64,000 nucleotides of DNA from assembly GCA_045634085.1 (NCBI GenBank), contig JAZQZM010000052.1, positions 1 to 64,000 of the forward strand. Reading direction: 5' to 3'. Positions 27,182 through 37,203 of the stretch are shown here, piece by piece. Position 1 is the stretch's first letter. Every line of letters starts with the position of its first letter. The DNA is from HGM04593 sp045634085 (GTDB taxonomy: Bacteria > Bacteroidota > Bacteroidia > Bacteroidales > Bacteroidaceae). The position numbers were made by a program, and so were the translations under genes. Below the pieces are notes generated by a model, which did not search any database, was not told the DNA's origin, and saw nothing but the letters and a program-made list of their open reading frames with translations.

Positions 27182-28513
27182 ATGGAGAAAAGAATTGTCA
27201 TATTAGGAGCCGGCGAGAGTGGTTGCGGAGCAGCTGTTCTTGCAGACAAACTTGGGTTCGATGTATTCGTGTCGGACTTCGGTGCCATTGCCGACAAGTA
27301 CAAGGCAATGCTCAAAGAACGCAACATTCCTTGGGAAGAGAAACAGCACAGCGAAGAACTCATTCTTAATGCCAGTGAGGTCATAAAAAGTCCCGGCATC
27401 CCGAATGAGGCACCCATCGTCAGGAAGATTGCCGAGGCGGGTATTCCTATAATTTCAGAGATTGAGTTTGCCGGACGCTACACCAGAGCCAAGATGGTGT
27501 GTATTACCGGAAGCAACGGAAAGACAACTACTACGTCACTCATATACCACATATTCCGTGAAGCCGGACTTAATGTAGGACTTGCAGGAAATATCGGCCA
27601 AAGCCTTGCCCTGCAGGTTGCCGAAGGGGACAAGGACTACTACATCGTGGAACTCAGCAGTTTCCAGCTTGACAACATGTACGATTTCCGCGCAAACGTT
27701 GCCGTGCTCATGAATATTACCCCCGACCACCTCGACCGTTATGGATATGACATGCAGAACTATGTGGATGCGAAGTTCCGCATACTGCAGAACCAGCAGC
27801 CCGACGATGCATTCGTATTCTGGAACGACGACCCCATAATAAAGAGTGAGTTGCCCAAATACAGCCACGGAAAACTCTACCCATTTGCCGAGGAAAGACA
27901 CGAGGGCGCTGCGGCATACACTCATGAGGAGAGCCTTGTTTTTACCGAACCGACGCCATTCAACATGGAACTTGAGGAACTGTCACTGACTGGCAAGCAC
28001 AACCTCTACAACTCCATGGCAGCCGGAATTTCGGCAAACGTCGCAGGTATACGCAAGGAGACAATACGCGAGGCGCTGAGCACCTTTGCCGGTGTCGAGC
28101 ACAGACTTGAAAGAGTTGCAAAAGTCAACGGCGTAGAGTACATAAATGACTCAAAGGCAACAAACGTGAACAGTTGCTGGTATGCCCTGCAGAGCATGAA
28201 GACAAAGACGGTACTCATCCTCGGAGGCAAGGACAAGGGCAATGACTACAGTGAGATTGCAGAACTTGTCAAGGAGAAATGCAGTGCGTTGATATTCCTT
28301 GGGGCAGACAACAGCAAACTAAAGGAGTTCTTCAAGGAGTTCGATCTTCCGATGTTCGACACCCATTCGATACAGGAGTGTGTAGAACAGGCTTACAAAA
28401 CAGCAAAGAGTGGCGAGACCGTACTGTTGAGTCCATGTTGTGCCAGTTTCGACCTGTTCAAGAGCTACGAGGAGAGAGGACGTCTTTTCAAAGAGTGCGT
28501 CTGCCGACTATGA
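27182..28513 (+). CDS. murD: UDP-MurNAc-alanine:D-glutamate ligase MurD
   Basis: A 443-residue Mur ligase adding D-Glu to UDP-MurNAc-L-Ala. An N-terminal Rossmann-like UDP-binding domain (VILGAGESGCGAAVLA) precedes the ATP loop CITGSNGKTTTTSLIYH. VELSSFQLD and MNITPDHLDRYG are the Glu and His motifs of the central domain. The C-terminal domain has NDSKATNVNS and LILGGKDKGNDYSE. The ATG follows mraY's stop without a gap. Confidence 0.97.
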   Translation: MEKRIVILGAGESGCGAAVLADKLGFDVFVSDFGAIADKYKAMLKERNIPWEEKQHSEELILNASEVIKSPGIPNEAPIVRKIAEAGIPIISEIEFAGRYTRAKMVCITGSNGKTTTTSLIYHIFREAGLNVGLAGNIGQSLALQVAEGDKDYYIVELSSFQLDNMYDFRANVAVLMNITPDHLDRYGYDMQNYVDAKFRILQNQQPDDAFVFWNDDPIIKSELPKYSHGKLYPFAEERHEGAAAYTHEESLVFTEPTPFNMELEELSLTGKHNLYNSMAAGISANVAGIRKETIREALSTFAGVEHRLERVAKVNGVEYINDSKATNVNSCWYALQSMKTKTVLILGGKDKGNDYSEIAELVKEKCSALIFLGADNSKLKEFFKEFDLPMFDTHSIQECVEQAYKTAKSGETVLLSPCCASFDLFKSYEERGRLFKECVCRL

Positions 28514-28563
28514 CATTAATGACATGACACATCAGAGAAGAACACTATATACCGTTTCTATCA

Positions 28564-29766
28564 ATGGAAAATGAGAAATTAAAAAGAATATTATTCAAAG
28601 GAGACAAGATAATCTGGGCCGTCTTCTTCATCATCTGCGCAATTTCTTGGGTGGAAGTGTTCAGTGCGACCAGCCGTCAGTTGAGTGCCAATGAGAACTA
28701 TTGGCTTCCAATCATCAAGCACACGGCATTCCTCATTGGCGGAATAGTGGTCATAGTAGCAATACAGAACTTTAAATTGCAACTAATAAAGAAGATGACC
28801 AACACGTTCTATTGGCTTGGACTCATCGGACTCATCGTGGCACAGTTCTGCCCGCCGATCAACGGCAGCCACCGCTGGATTGATTTCGGATTCTTCACGA
28901 TACAGCCGATGGAGATCGCAAAGATTGGAATAGTCATGGTAACGGCAAGGATTCTATCCGAGAACCAGCACGAAACCGGAACCAGTTGGATTGCAATCAA
29001 GGACATACTCAAATACAGCATATTGCCTGTGCTCATAATATTCAAGGAGAACCTCTCTACAGCAGCCCTCATCGTCTTTGCCATTGGCATGATGATGTAT
29101 ATCGCCAGATGTCCGAACAAACTGCTGCTAGGTATCAGCGGTTCCTTTATCGTATCGGCAATGTTGGGTGTAGGTGTATTGCTTGCATTACCCGACTCTG
29201 TTGCAGACTGGGGAAGTTTCGGCAGTAAGGTCATAACATGGAAACACAGAGTACAGGCAATAGGCGACAGCACTCCTATCGACCCTGAGACATATAAGAT
29301 TGAGGATGACCAGAGAGCACATGCAAATATGGCAATCGCCTCAAGCCACTTCTTCGGATGCGGCCCGGGCAACTCAATGCAGCGTGACAATATCCCGCAT
29401 GCATATTCGGACTTCATATACGCCATAATCATTGAAGAGCTGGGACTAATTGGAGGCGTAACCGTGATACTGTTATACCTCACGCTACTCTACCGGTGCG
29501 GCAAGATTGCCGAAAAAAGCGAGGATGCATACTCGGCCTACATGGCTATGGGATTCGGAATAATCATTACGCTGCAGGCCATGCTGCACATGTATATCTC
29601 TGTCGGTGACTTTGTTACAGGCCAGCCGTTGCCACTTATAAGCCAGGGCGGAACATCTGTAGCCATCAACTGCATATACATTGGAATGCTGTTATCCCTG
29701 AGCAGACATGCCAGAAAAAATGAAGCCGAAGCCAAGAAACAGACAATAACAAGTGACAACCGATAA
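28564..29766 (+). CDS. ftsW: Septal glycosyltransferase FtsW (SEDS family)
   Basis: A 400-residue SEDS-family membrane protein, the peptidoglycan glycosyltransferase that works with FtsI at the septum. It has about ten helices. SEDS hallmarks are GSHRWIDFGFFTIQPMEIAK (periplasmic, after TM3), a long periplasmic loop with YKIEDDQRAHANMAIASS, and the C-terminal GQPLPLISQGGTSVAIN. The 50-bp gap from murD is the longest but one inside the operon and shows no terminator. Confidence 0.96.
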   Translation: MENEKLKRILFKGDKIIWAVFFIICAISWVEVFSATSRQLSANENYWLPIIKHTAFLIGGIVVIVAIQNFKLQLIKKMTNTFYWLGLIGLIVAQFCPPINGSHRWIDFGFFTIQPMEIAKIGIVMVTARILSENQHETGTSWIAIKDILKYSILPVLIIFKENLSTAALIVFAIGMMMYIARCPNKLLLGISGSFIVSAMLGVGVLLALPDSVADWGSFGSKVITWKHRVQAIGDSTPIDPETYKIEDDQRAHANMAIASSHFFGCGPGNSMQRDNIPHAYSDFIYAIIIEELGLIGGVTVILLYLTLLYRCGKIAEKSEDAYSAYMAMGFGIIITLQAMLHMYISVGDFVTGQPLPLISQGGTSVAINCIYIGMLLSLSRHARKNEAEAKKQTITSDNR

Positions 29767-29769
29767 AAA

Positions 29770-30933
29770 ATGGGCACTATGAAAAAGGAGTACAGAATCA
29801 TTATAAGCGGAGGAGGTACCGGAGGACACATATTCCCCGCCCTTTCCATTGCCGATGCCATAAAGAGGAAACATCCGGCAGCCAAGATACTGTTCGTGGG
29901 AGCAGACAACAGGATGGAAATGCAAAGAGTACCCGATGCCGGTTACGAAATCAAGGGACTGCCTATTGCCGGTTTTGACCGTAAGAATCCGCTGAAGAAC
30001 ATAAAGGTGCTGTGGCTTATACTCAAGAGCCAACGCATGGCAAAGAAAATCATCAAGGACTTTGCGCCACACGTAGCAGTGGGAGTAGGCGGATATGCCA
30101 GCGGCCCTACACTCAAGATGGCAGCAAGCATGAACATTCCTACACTCATACAGGAACAGAACTCATATGCAGGTGTCACAAACAAGATTCTTGCAAAGAA
30201 AGCCAAGATGATTTGCGTGGCGTATGATGGAATGGAACGTTTCTTCCCACACGAGAAGATCAAGCTTACAGGCAACCCTGTACGCAAGAGCCTCATTGAC
30301 ATGCGTTCGAACCGCAAGGAGGCGATGAAAGAGATGGGACTCGACGAGGGCAAGAAATGCGTACTCATTGTAGGCGGAAGCCTTGGTGCACGCAGTGTCA
30401 ACGAAAGCATTATGGCTCAGATTGAACTGATAAGAAAGAATTCCGATATACAGTTCGTGTGGCAGACCGGCAAGCTTTATTTCGAAGAGATGAAGAAAAG
30501 GGTTGCCGAAGCCGGTGCACCCAAGAACCTTATTGTCACAGATTTCGTGACAAACATGGCCAATGCACTCAGCGCGGCCAACCTTGTGGTGTCACGTGCC
30601 GGAGCCGGTTCTATTTCTGAATTTGCCTTGCTGGGCAAAGCGGTCATTCTTGTACCTTCGCCGAATGTATCCGAAGACCATCAGACTAAGAATGCCATGG
30701 CCCTTGTAGATAAGGGAGCCGCAATATATGTTGCCGACACTAAAGCCAAGGAGGAACTTGTTGCAAAGGCAATAGAAACCGTAAAGAACGACTCGCTGTT
30801 GGCAAGCCTTGAAGAGAACATAGAAAAGATGGGCAAGCCAAATGCAGCCGAGGAGATTGCAGAGGAGGTAATGATGCTCGCCGACGCATATATCGAGAAA
30901 GAGACAAGACGCATGAAAGAGAATTTGAAATAA
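29770..30933 (+). CDS. murG: Lipid II synthase MurG
   Basis: A 387-residue peripheral membrane GT28 glycosyltransferase that adds GlcNAc to lipid I, making lipid II. The N-terminal Gly-rich loop is SGGGTGGHIFPALSIADA, a second is GVGGYASGPTLKMA, and the UDP-GlcNAc domain contains VGGSLGARSVNE and SRAGAGSISEFALLGKAVILV. The start may be ATG 29770 or 29779 (MKKEYRII), the latter fitting the family better; both are within a dozen bases of the ftsW stop. Confidence 0.96.
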   Translation: MGTMKKEYRIIISGGGTGGHIFPALSIADAIKRKHPAAKILFVGADNRMEMQRVPDAGYEIKGLPIAGFDRKNPLKNIKVLWLILKSQRMAKKIIKDFAPHVAVGVGGYASGPTLKMAASMNIPTLIQEQNSYAGVTNKILAKKAKMICVAYDGMERFFPHEKIKLTGNPVRKSLIDMRSNRKEAMKEMGLDEGKKCVLIVGGSLGARSVNESIMAQIELIRKNSDIQFVWQTGKLYFEEMKKRVAEAGAPKNLIVTDFVTNMANALSAANLVVSRAGAGSISEFALLGKAVILVPSPNVSEDHQTKNAMALVDKGAAIYVADTKAKEELVAKAIETVKNDSLLASLEENIEKMGKPNAAEEIAEEVMMLADAYIEKETRRMKENLK

Positions 30934-30943
30934 CGTACTGTCA

Positions 30944-32326
30944 ATGGAATTAAAGGATATAAAAGCAGTATACTTCCTCGGTGCAGGAGGAATTGGAATG
31001 AGTGCACTTGTAAGGTACTTCCTCAACGAAGGCAAATTCGTTGCAGGATATGACCGTACACCGTCTGCCTTGACCGATAGGCTCATTGAGGAGGGTGCAC
31101 AACTTCATTTTGAAGAAAACATGGATCTTGTGCCGGCGGAGTGCCGGCAGCCGGAATCGACACTGGTCATATATACACCCGCCATACCCGCCGACCACAA
31201 GGAGTGGGCACTTTTCAGGAACGGTGGCTTTACCATAAAGAAGAGAGCCGAGGTGCTTGGCATCATCACCCGGGACAGAAAAGGAGTATGCGCTGCCGGC
31301 ACACACGGCAAGACGACTACCTCCACAATGACCGCACACCTGTTGCACCAGTCGACAGTCGACTGTGCAGCGTTCTTAGGAGGAATATCCAAGAACTACA
31401 AGAGCAACCTCATACTCAGCGACAGGAGTGACCTGGTAGTTATTGAAGCCGACGAGTATGACCGTTCATTCCTGCATCTGGAGCCGTATGTAGCCACAAT
31501 AACATCGGCCGACCCGGACCACCTTGACATCTACGGGAACAAGGAGAACTACCTTGAGGCCTTCGCCCAGTTTACCGAAAAGATACGCCCTGGCGGCTAT
31601 CTCATCATGCACGAAGGACTTGAAGTCACACCGCGTACAAAGGCAGATGTGACCACGTACATCTACGGCAGGGAAAAAGGAGACTTCCATGCCGAGAATA
31701 TACGAATCGGCGGCGGAACAATCATCTTCGATTATGTATCGCCCTGGCAAAGGATTGATGACATTGAACTTGGTGTACCCGTGAGCATAAACATCGAGAA
31801 CGGTATTGCCTCAATGGCAATGGCCGAGATTTGCGGCGCCACAGCCGAGGAACTCAAGCGCGGCATGAAAAGTTTTGCAGGTGCCGACAGACGTTTTGAC
31901 TTCCACATAAAAGAGGAGAATCTTGTACTGCTGAGTGACTATGCCCACCACCCCGACGAGGTAAAGGCATGCGCAAGGTCAATAAAAGAACTCTACAGCG
32001 ACAAGAAGGTCACAGTGCTTTTCCAGCCACATCTCTACAGCCGCACGGCCGATTTCTACAAGGAGTTTGCCCAGAGCCTCTCCCTCTTTGACAAAGTTAT
32101 CCTTGTCGACATATATCCGGCAAGGGAAAAGCCCATACCGGGCGTCACAAGCAAACTTATATATGATAATCTCGATGCAGGTGTGGAGAAAAGCATGTGC
32201 AGCCGTGCCGACGTGCTTAAGATTGTAGAAGAGGAAAAGAATAACATTGAAGTACTCGTATCACTGGGAGCTGGCGATATTGAGAACGACGTTCCCGAAA
32301 TGGAAAAGATACTTAGAAACAGATAA
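30944..32326 (+). CDS. murC: UDP-N-acetylmuramate:L-alanine ligase MurC
   Basis: A 460-residue Mur ligase adding the first stem residue, L-Ala. It has an N-terminal UDP-binding domain FLGAGGIGMSALVRYFLN, ATP loop CAAGTHGKTTTSTM, EADEYDRSFLHL, ADPDHLDIYG, and C-terminal LLSDYAHHPDEVKA with FQPHLYSRTADF. The last base of its stop is the first base of the ftsQ ATG (TAATG), implying coupled translation. Confidence 0.97.
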   Translation: MELKDIKAVYFLGAGGIGMSALVRYFLNEGKFVAGYDRTPSALTDRLIEEGAQLHFEENMDLVPAECRQPESTLVIYTPAIPADHKEWALFRNGGFTIKKRAEVLGIITRDRKGVCAAGTHGKTTTSTMTAHLLHQSTVDCAAFLGGISKNYKSNLILSDRSDLVVIEADEYDRSFLHLEPYVATITSADPDHLDIYGNKENYLEAFAQFTEKIRPGGYLIMHEGLEVTPRTKADVTTYIYGREKGDFHAENIRIGGGTIIFDYVSPWQRIDDIELGVPVSINIENGIASMAMAEICGATAEELKRGMKSFAGADRRFDFHIKEENLVLLSDYAHHPDEVKACARSIKELYSDKKVTVLFQPHLYSRTADFYKEFAQSLSLFDKVILVDIYPAREKPIPGVTSKLIYDNLDAGVEKSMCSRADVLKIVEEEKNNIEVLVSLGAGDIENDVPEMEKILRNR

Positions 32327-33060
32327 TGCTAAAAAAGATAATCAAATTCCTATTCTGGGGTATGGCCGCATGCTATGCCGTGTTTGCATTCATCATAACC
32401 CCGAACATTCCCGACAGCAGCCTGTGCAGGGGAGTGCTCATCACTGTTGCCAATGACAATAACGGCAACCTTACCGATGAGAACATAAATGAAATGCTCA
32501 AGAAAAATGGGCTTGACCCCACCAGGAAGGAGATGGAAAAGATTGACAGTCACGGGATTGAAGAATTCATTAGTGGCATCACATTGGTAAGGGATTGTCA
32601 GGTATACAAGGGTAAGACAGGCTACATAAATATTGATATCGAGTGCCGCACCCCAATAATGAAGGTTCATGAAAATAGCGGTAAAAGCTATTACATAGAC
32701 GCAACAGGCGACACTATTGTAGGCATACACAAGGCACTGCATCTGCCGGTTGCCAGTGGACACATAACACGCGAGATGAGGAAAAATGAGTTGAAGGACA
32801 TTGCCAAAACAATATACAACAATCCGTTCTGGAGAGCACAGATAGAACAGGTATACTTCAACGAAAGGGGAGAAATAATACTGGTTCCCAGAGTCGGAGA
32901 CCACATAATCGAGTTCGGCAACACAGACCATGCTGCCGAAAAGCTCAGCAAGCTATATACGTTCTACTCAAGAGGACTGAATACCATCGGGTGGGACAAG
33001 TATGAGAAATTGAACATCGAGTTCAATGACAAAGTTATAGGTACAAGAAAAAACAAGTAA
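32326..33060 (+). CDS. ftsQ: Cell division protein FtsQ
   Basis: A 244-residue bitopic protein: short cytoplasmic N-terminus, one membrane helix (about 3-22, beginning KKIIKFLFWG), then a periplasmic part with a POTRA-like region (about 40-115) and a C-terminal beta domain. FtsQ scaffolds FtsL/FtsB and links early and late divisome proteins. Sequence similarity is low across phyla; the call rests on topology, length and the murC-ftsQ-ftsA order. No ddl lies between murC and ftsQ, unlike E. coli. Confidence 0.9.
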   Translation: MLKKIIKFLFWGMAACYAVFAFIITPNIPDSSLCRGVLITVANDNNGNLTDENINEMLKKNGLDPTRKEMEKIDSHGIEEFISGITLVRDCQVYKGKTGYINIDIECRTPIMKVHENSGKSYYIDATGDTIVGIHKALHLPVASGHITREMRKNELKDIAKTIYNNPFWRAQIEQVYFNERGEIILVPRVGDHIIEFGNTDHAAEKLSKLYTFYSRGLNTIGWDKYEKLNIEFNDKVIGTRKNK

Positions 33061-33071
33061 ATATACAGGAT

Positions 33072-34460
33072 ATGGGACAGACCAATTACATCGTAGCAAT
33101 CGAACTCAGTTCGTCAAGGGTAACCGGCGCTGCAGGAATTGAGACGCACAACGGAATGAAGATTATTGCAACGGCAAGCGAACGCGTCGACGACTTCATT
33201 TCCAAAGGTATCGTACGTAATGTCGACAAGACAAGCGAAGCCATTACAAATGTCATCAACAACCTTGAAACCTCTCTTTTTGAAGAAGCAGGCGAGGGAA
33301 TAACCATCAAGAAGGCATACATTTCACTCTCGGGACTTACCCTTCAGAGCAGACACTCGCAGAAAGTACGCAATTTCGGCACACACACAAAAATAACAGC
33401 CGACCACATAAACGAACTTGCCATTGAGAATGACCGCACATTCCAGATACCCGACGGTTATATAAAGGTAGATGTGATTGAACAGGAGTTCAAGACTGAC
33501 GGCAAGGTGAACCGCGACCCTATTGGCGCCCCCGCCATGACCATTGAAGGGAACTATCTGAATATCATTATAAGGAAACAGTTCCTTGACCAGCTGTACG
33601 AGAGTTTCAGCATGGCAAAGACCGAAATTGCCGAGCTGTTCATTGCCGCACGCATGGATTCCGACATAATACTCCCGAAGGACGACCGCCGCAACGGTTG
33701 TGCACTCGTCAATATCGGCGCCGACACTACTACCATAGCCGTATACAAAAACGACCAGCTGCGCAAGCTTACTGTGGTTCCTTTCGGCAGCAGGAACATA
33801 ACACGCGACATGTGCTCCGAAAAGATATCCTTTGACCAGGCCGAGGCCATCAAGATTGGACGCGGCTACCGTTCGCAGACAACAGAAAGTGACCCCATTG
33901 ACAACGGCACATTAGACAACATCATCAGTGGCCGCATGAGTGAGATACTGCAGAACGTAAAGTACCAGATAAACGAATCGGGAGAAATCATCAACACGAT
34001 TGTTTTCACCGGCGGAGGTTCAAGACTGAAGAATCTGGACCAGCTGCTCGAAGAGTATCTGCCCGATTTCAAGACAAGCATACAGTCCGACCCCAAGCTG
34101 GCATTTGAATGTGTACCCGGAGTCAACACCATAGGCATATTCACAACAGCACTGTACGGCCTGCTGAATCATGGCAAGGAGAACTGTTGCGAGGTCATCA
34201 ACCAAACACCGCCACCACTCAGCGGAACACTGTTCAGCAATGAACCTGTAGTTAATGAAAAAACGCAGAAGACAGTTCCCGTTAAGGAAGAACCCAAGGA
34301 GACACCGAACAAGACTCAGCAAAAAGATACAGTCAAGAAAGTGAAAGAACCTAAGAAACCGAAGCCAAACCCACTCGGCGATCTTTTCGGCAATTTCAAA
34401 GAATTCCTGATAAGCGCTACAAGCGAAGACCCTGAGCAGGATACAGACAACGACGAATAA
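33072..34460 (+). CDS. ftsA: Cell division protein FtsA
   Basis: A 462-residue actin-like ATPase that tethers FtsZ to the membrane. Actin-fold segments are YIVAIELSSSRVTGAAG (phosphate 1), ALVNIGADTTTIAVYKN (phosphate 2) and IVFTGGGSRLKNLDQLLEE (adenosine), with the SHS2/1C domain between about 85 and 170. The tail beyond about 395 is a Lys/Pro-rich linker leading to NPLGDLFGNFKEFLI, a probable amphipathic membrane-targeting helix, then an acidic end. ftsZ starts 3 bases after the stop. Confidence 0.95.
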   Translation: MGQTNYIVAIELSSSRVTGAAGIETHNGMKIIATASERVDDFISKGIVRNVDKTSEAITNVINNLETSLFEEAGEGITIKKAYISLSGLTLQSRHSQKVRNFGTHTKITADHINELAIENDRTFQIPDGYIKVDVIEQEFKTDGKVNRDPIGAPAMTIEGNYLNIIIRKQFLDQLYESFSMAKTEIAELFIAARMDSDIILPKDDRRNGCALVNIGADTTTIAVYKNDQLRKLTVVPFGSRNITRDMCSEKISFDQAEAIKIGRGYRSQTTESDPIDNGTLDNIISGRMSEILQNVKYQINESGEIINTIVFTGGGSRLKNLDQLLEEYLPDFKTSIQSDPKLAFECVPGVNTIGIFTTALYGLLNHGKENCCEVINQTPPPLSGTLFSNEPVVNEKTQKTVPVKEEPKETPNKTQQKDTVKKVKEPKKPKPNPLGDLFGNFKEFLISATSEDPEQDTDNDE

Positions 34461-34463
34461 CAA

Positions 34464-35861
34464 ATGATACAAAACAATACAGATATGGACGAGCCAATAA
34501 AGAAGACACTTCCTTTTGCAATACCGACCGATGGTCCAAGAATAATAAAGGTTGTTGGTGTAGGCGGTGGCGGCAGCAACGCCGTGCACAACATGTACCG
34601 TAAGGGTATACACAATGTATCATTTGCGGTATGCAACACCGACATGCAGGCCATGCAAAACTCACCCATCCCCAAAAAGGTACAGCTAGGTGTTGAGATA
34701 ACCGAGGGCCTTGGAGCCGGAAATGACCCAGAAGTTGCCCGCAAGGCAGCTGAGGAGAGCCGTGAGGAGATTATGCGCCTCTTCGACGACGGCACAAAGA
34801 TGGCATTCATCACTGCCGGCATGGGAGGCGGTACCGGAACAGGTGCAGCCCCAGTGGTTGCAGAGATAGCCAAGAATATGGGAATCCTTACTGTAGGTAT
34901 TGTAACGATACCGTTCAAGTTCGAGATGACCGGAAAGATTAAACAGGCACTCCGCGGTGTCATCGAGATTTCAAAACATGTTGACGCACTGCTTGTAATC
35001 AACAACCAGCGTCTCATTGACATGTACCCCAAACTCAACGTCACCGAAGGATTCCTCATGGTGGACAACGTGCTTACTACAGCCACCAAGAGCATTGCCG
35101 AGATAATAACCGCACGCGGTACCATCAATCTCGACTTCCGCGACGTGAGGAAAATCCTCAAGAACGGCGGCGTGGCAATAATGAGTTACGGCATCGAGAA
35201 GGGCGAAAGACGTGTATCAAAGGCATTTGAGAGTGCACTTCATTCACCCCTGCTCAATGACAACGACATCTACAAGTCGAAGAAGATTCTGTTCAACATC
35301 TATGAGAACCCCAATGACCCTATCCGCATCGAGGAAATGGCCGAAGTCGAGGCTTTCATGGCCAAGTTCAGGGAAGATGACATCGAACTCATCTGGGGAT
35401 ACAGCAAGGACCACAACCTTGAAGAGGGAGCCGTAAAGGTAACCGTACTTGCCACAGGATTCGGTATGAAGGACATTCCGGGCATGGAACCGGTAATCGA
35501 CGAGGAAACCAGACTCCAGAAAACAATATCACTCGCCGACCAGGAGAAAAAAGAACGCGAGGAGAAGGAACTTGAAAAGATGGCCAGCGTATTCTACAAG
35601 TCGGAGTACAAGGTCTACATATTCAAGGGCGACGAGATGTACGACGACGAGTTCATTGAGGCACTTGACAATTCCCCCACATACAAGCGAACAACAGCAG
35701 AACTTGAGAGGATTGTAGAGAGCCTGGTACAGCATCCCGCAGCCGTTGCCCCGACAGTAACCGAACAAGAACCTTCGGAAAATGTTGAAATAGCAGAGGT
35801 CATAGCCGAAGAGCAGCAGCCCGAAGACAACGAAGAAGCGATAACACCAGACAATATATAA
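34464..35861 (+). CDS. ftsZ: Cell division GTPase FtsZ
   Basis: A 465-residue tubulin-like GTPase that forms the Z ring. It has VVGVGGGGSNAVHNM near the start, the tubulin signature AGMGGGTGTGAAPVVAEIAK, and a T7-like loop at NLDFRDVRKILKNGG. The core ends near 340. The linker is followed by DNSPTYKR (about 402-409), which resembles the conserved C-terminal peptide that binds FtsA, but it is internal: about 55 further residues follow, the last 30 very acidic. ATG 34464 or 34485 (MDEPIKKT) could be the start. The YqeY gene begins one base after the stop. Confidence 0.96.
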   Translation: MIQNNTDMDEPIKKTLPFAIPTDGPRIIKVVGVGGGGSNAVHNMYRKGIHNVSFAVCNTDMQAMQNSPIPKKVQLGVEITEGLGAGNDPEVARKAAEESREEIMRLFDDGTKMAFITAGMGGGTGTGAAPVVAEIAKNMGILTVGIVTIPFKFEMTGKIKQALRGVIEISKHVDALLVINNQRLIDMYPKLNVTEGFLMVDNVLTTATKSIAEIITARGTINLDFRDVRKILKNGGVAIMSYGIEKGERRVSKAFESALHSPLLNDNDIYKSKKILFNIYENPNDPIRIEEMAEVEAFMAKFREDDIELIWGYSKDHNLEEGAVKVTVLATGFGMKDIPGMEPVIDEETRLQKTISLADQEKKEREEKELEKMASVFYKSEYKVYIFKGDEMYDDEFIEALDNSPTYKRTTAELERIVESLVQHPAAVAPTVTEQEPSENVEIAEVIAEEQQPEDNEEAITPDNI

Positions 35862-35862
35862 T

Positions 35863-36315
35863 ATGGAACTATTTGACATCATCAGCAACGACATCAAGGA
35901 GGCCATGAAGGCAAAAGACAAAGTCGCCCTTGACACCCTCCGTAACATAAAGAAAGTCCTGCTTGAGGCAAAGACCGCCCCCGGCGCAAATGACACCGTA
36001 AGCGATGAGACGGCCATAAAGATTATCCAGAAACTTGTCAAGCAGGGCAAGGAGTCAGCAGAGCTCTACAGCAGCCAGAACCGTCCCGAACTTGCAGCTG
36101 AGGAACTTGCACAGGTTGCAGTAATGGAGAAATACTTACCTGCACAGATGAGTGAAGCAGAGATTGCTGCAACCGTAAAGGAGATTATTTCCAACGTAGG
36201 CGCCTGCGGTCCGCAGGACATGGGCAAGGTAATGGGAGTTGCAACAAAACAGCTTGCCGGCAAGGCCGAAGGCAGAATGATTTCAACAATCGTGAAACAG
36301 TTGCTCAGCAACTAA
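35863..36315 (+). CDS. GatB/YqeY domain protein
   Basis: A 150-residue protein made almost entirely of the helical YqeY domain related to the tail of amidotransferase subunit GatB. It begins LFDIISNDIKEAMKAKDK and has the EMEKYLPAQMSEAE-like segment (VMEKYLPAQMSEAEI) and DMGKVMGVATKQLAGKAEGR, both typical. The biochemical role of stand-alone YqeY is unsettled; tRNA-related functions have been proposed. It is the last gene of the dcw run; its end overlaps the convergent recO by 4 bases. Confidence 0.93.
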   Translation: MELFDIISNDIKEAMKAKDKVALDTLRNIKKVLLEAKTAPGANDTVSDETAIKIIQKLVKQGKESAELYSSQNRPELAAEELAQVAVMEKYLPAQMSEAEIAATVKEIISNVGACGPQDMGKVMGVATKQLAGKAEGRMISTIVKQLLSN

Positions 36316-37034
36316 TCGAACAGTTCCCTGAGTACATCCATGGACTTAAGCTGAGGAAAATCAGGGATATGCAGACGGTAATATTTCAACAGGATTGCGA
36401 GGTACTCACCTCGCAATTTTCTGTTAAGTGAGAGCATATGCATTGAATCGTACCCTGTGCGCAACAGTCCGACAAAAGGAGCTGAATCCTGCGGCATCAG
36501 GAAATCGGGGTGCAACGGATGCTCGTTCACCGCACATCCCTGCAGAAGGTCTACATAACTGCGCAGAGTGTAATTCTCAAGGTTAGGATAAATACCGATG
36601 TAACGCAAAAGCTGCACCATAAAGACCAGATGGAAATCGGCATAACAGTTTTCGAGACTGTCAAAGAGGGTCAAGGAACGGTCAAGGAAATTGAACAGAG
36701 CCTCATCTTCACCCTCCTCACGCAAGGAGTAGACAAGCAGTTCCGAGAGAAAAAGAGCAATGGAAGACTTTACCACATTACCCTGCACTGAGGAGTAGAG
36801 CATATAAGGCTGTACATCAGAGATGCGCGCCAGCGATTTCCCCTTTTTATAGTTTGCGGTAAACGAAATCATTGAAAGCGGTTGCAGAAGAACACGTCGC
36901 GCCCTGCCACGGGAACTGGATGAAACAGGAACAAGAAATGAGAGGCGGCCATGGGTACGGGTGTATATGTCAACAATCATCAGATTGTCGCTATACTTGA
37001 GTGTCCGCAGTACAATACCTTCAAAATTTTCCAT
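36312..37034 (-). CDS. recO: DNA repair protein RecO
   Basis: A 240-residue recombination mediator that loads RecA onto SSB-coated single strands together with RecR. The N-terminal OB fold reads GIVLRTLKYSDNLMIVDIYT and GRLSFLVP; the remainder is the helical domain. No CxxC zinc pair is visible in the C-terminal half. Family RecO binds the acidic tip of SSB, relevant to the DUF3127 protein at 53.3 kb. Transcribed toward, and overlapping, the YqeY gene. Confidence 0.93.
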   Translation of the reverse strand: MENFEGIVLRTLKYSDNLMIVDIYTRTHGRLSFLVPVSSSSRGRARRVLLQPLSMISFTANYKKGKSLARISDVQPYMLYSSVQGNVVKSSIALFLSELLVYSLREEGEDEALFNFLDRSLTLFDSLENCYADFHLVFMVQLLRYIGIYPNLENYTLRSYVDLLQGCAVNEHPLHPDFLMPQDSAPFVGLLRTGYDSMHMLSLNRKLRGEYLAILLKYYRLHIPDFPQLKSMDVLRELFD

Positions 37035-37112
37035 TATCGGCTGTAAAAAACCTCTTTTTTATCAAATTACAACGATTTATAAGTGCAAAAATATAAAAAA
37101 AACGAGAAATCC

Positions 37113-37144
37113 TTTGTCAATTCAAAAAAAGGTTATACCTTTGC
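37113..37144 (+). promoter_or_regulatory. Consensus Bacteroidetes promoter of tRNA-Glu/rpsT
   Basis: TTTG (37113-37116), a 19-bp spacer and TACCTTTGC (37136-37144): a perfect match to TTTG-N19-TAnnTTTGC, about 60 bp before the tRNA. Confidence 0.85.
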
Positions 37145-37203
37145 ATTCGCTTTGGCAAACAAACGCCGTTCAACAACCCTCAAAAGGGGTTTCTTCAAGC
37201 AAC

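Noticed and set aside
28514..28563. Possible promoter or missing gene between murD and ftsW
   Set aside because: 50 bp only, no -7 match with a spaced -33, no ORF.
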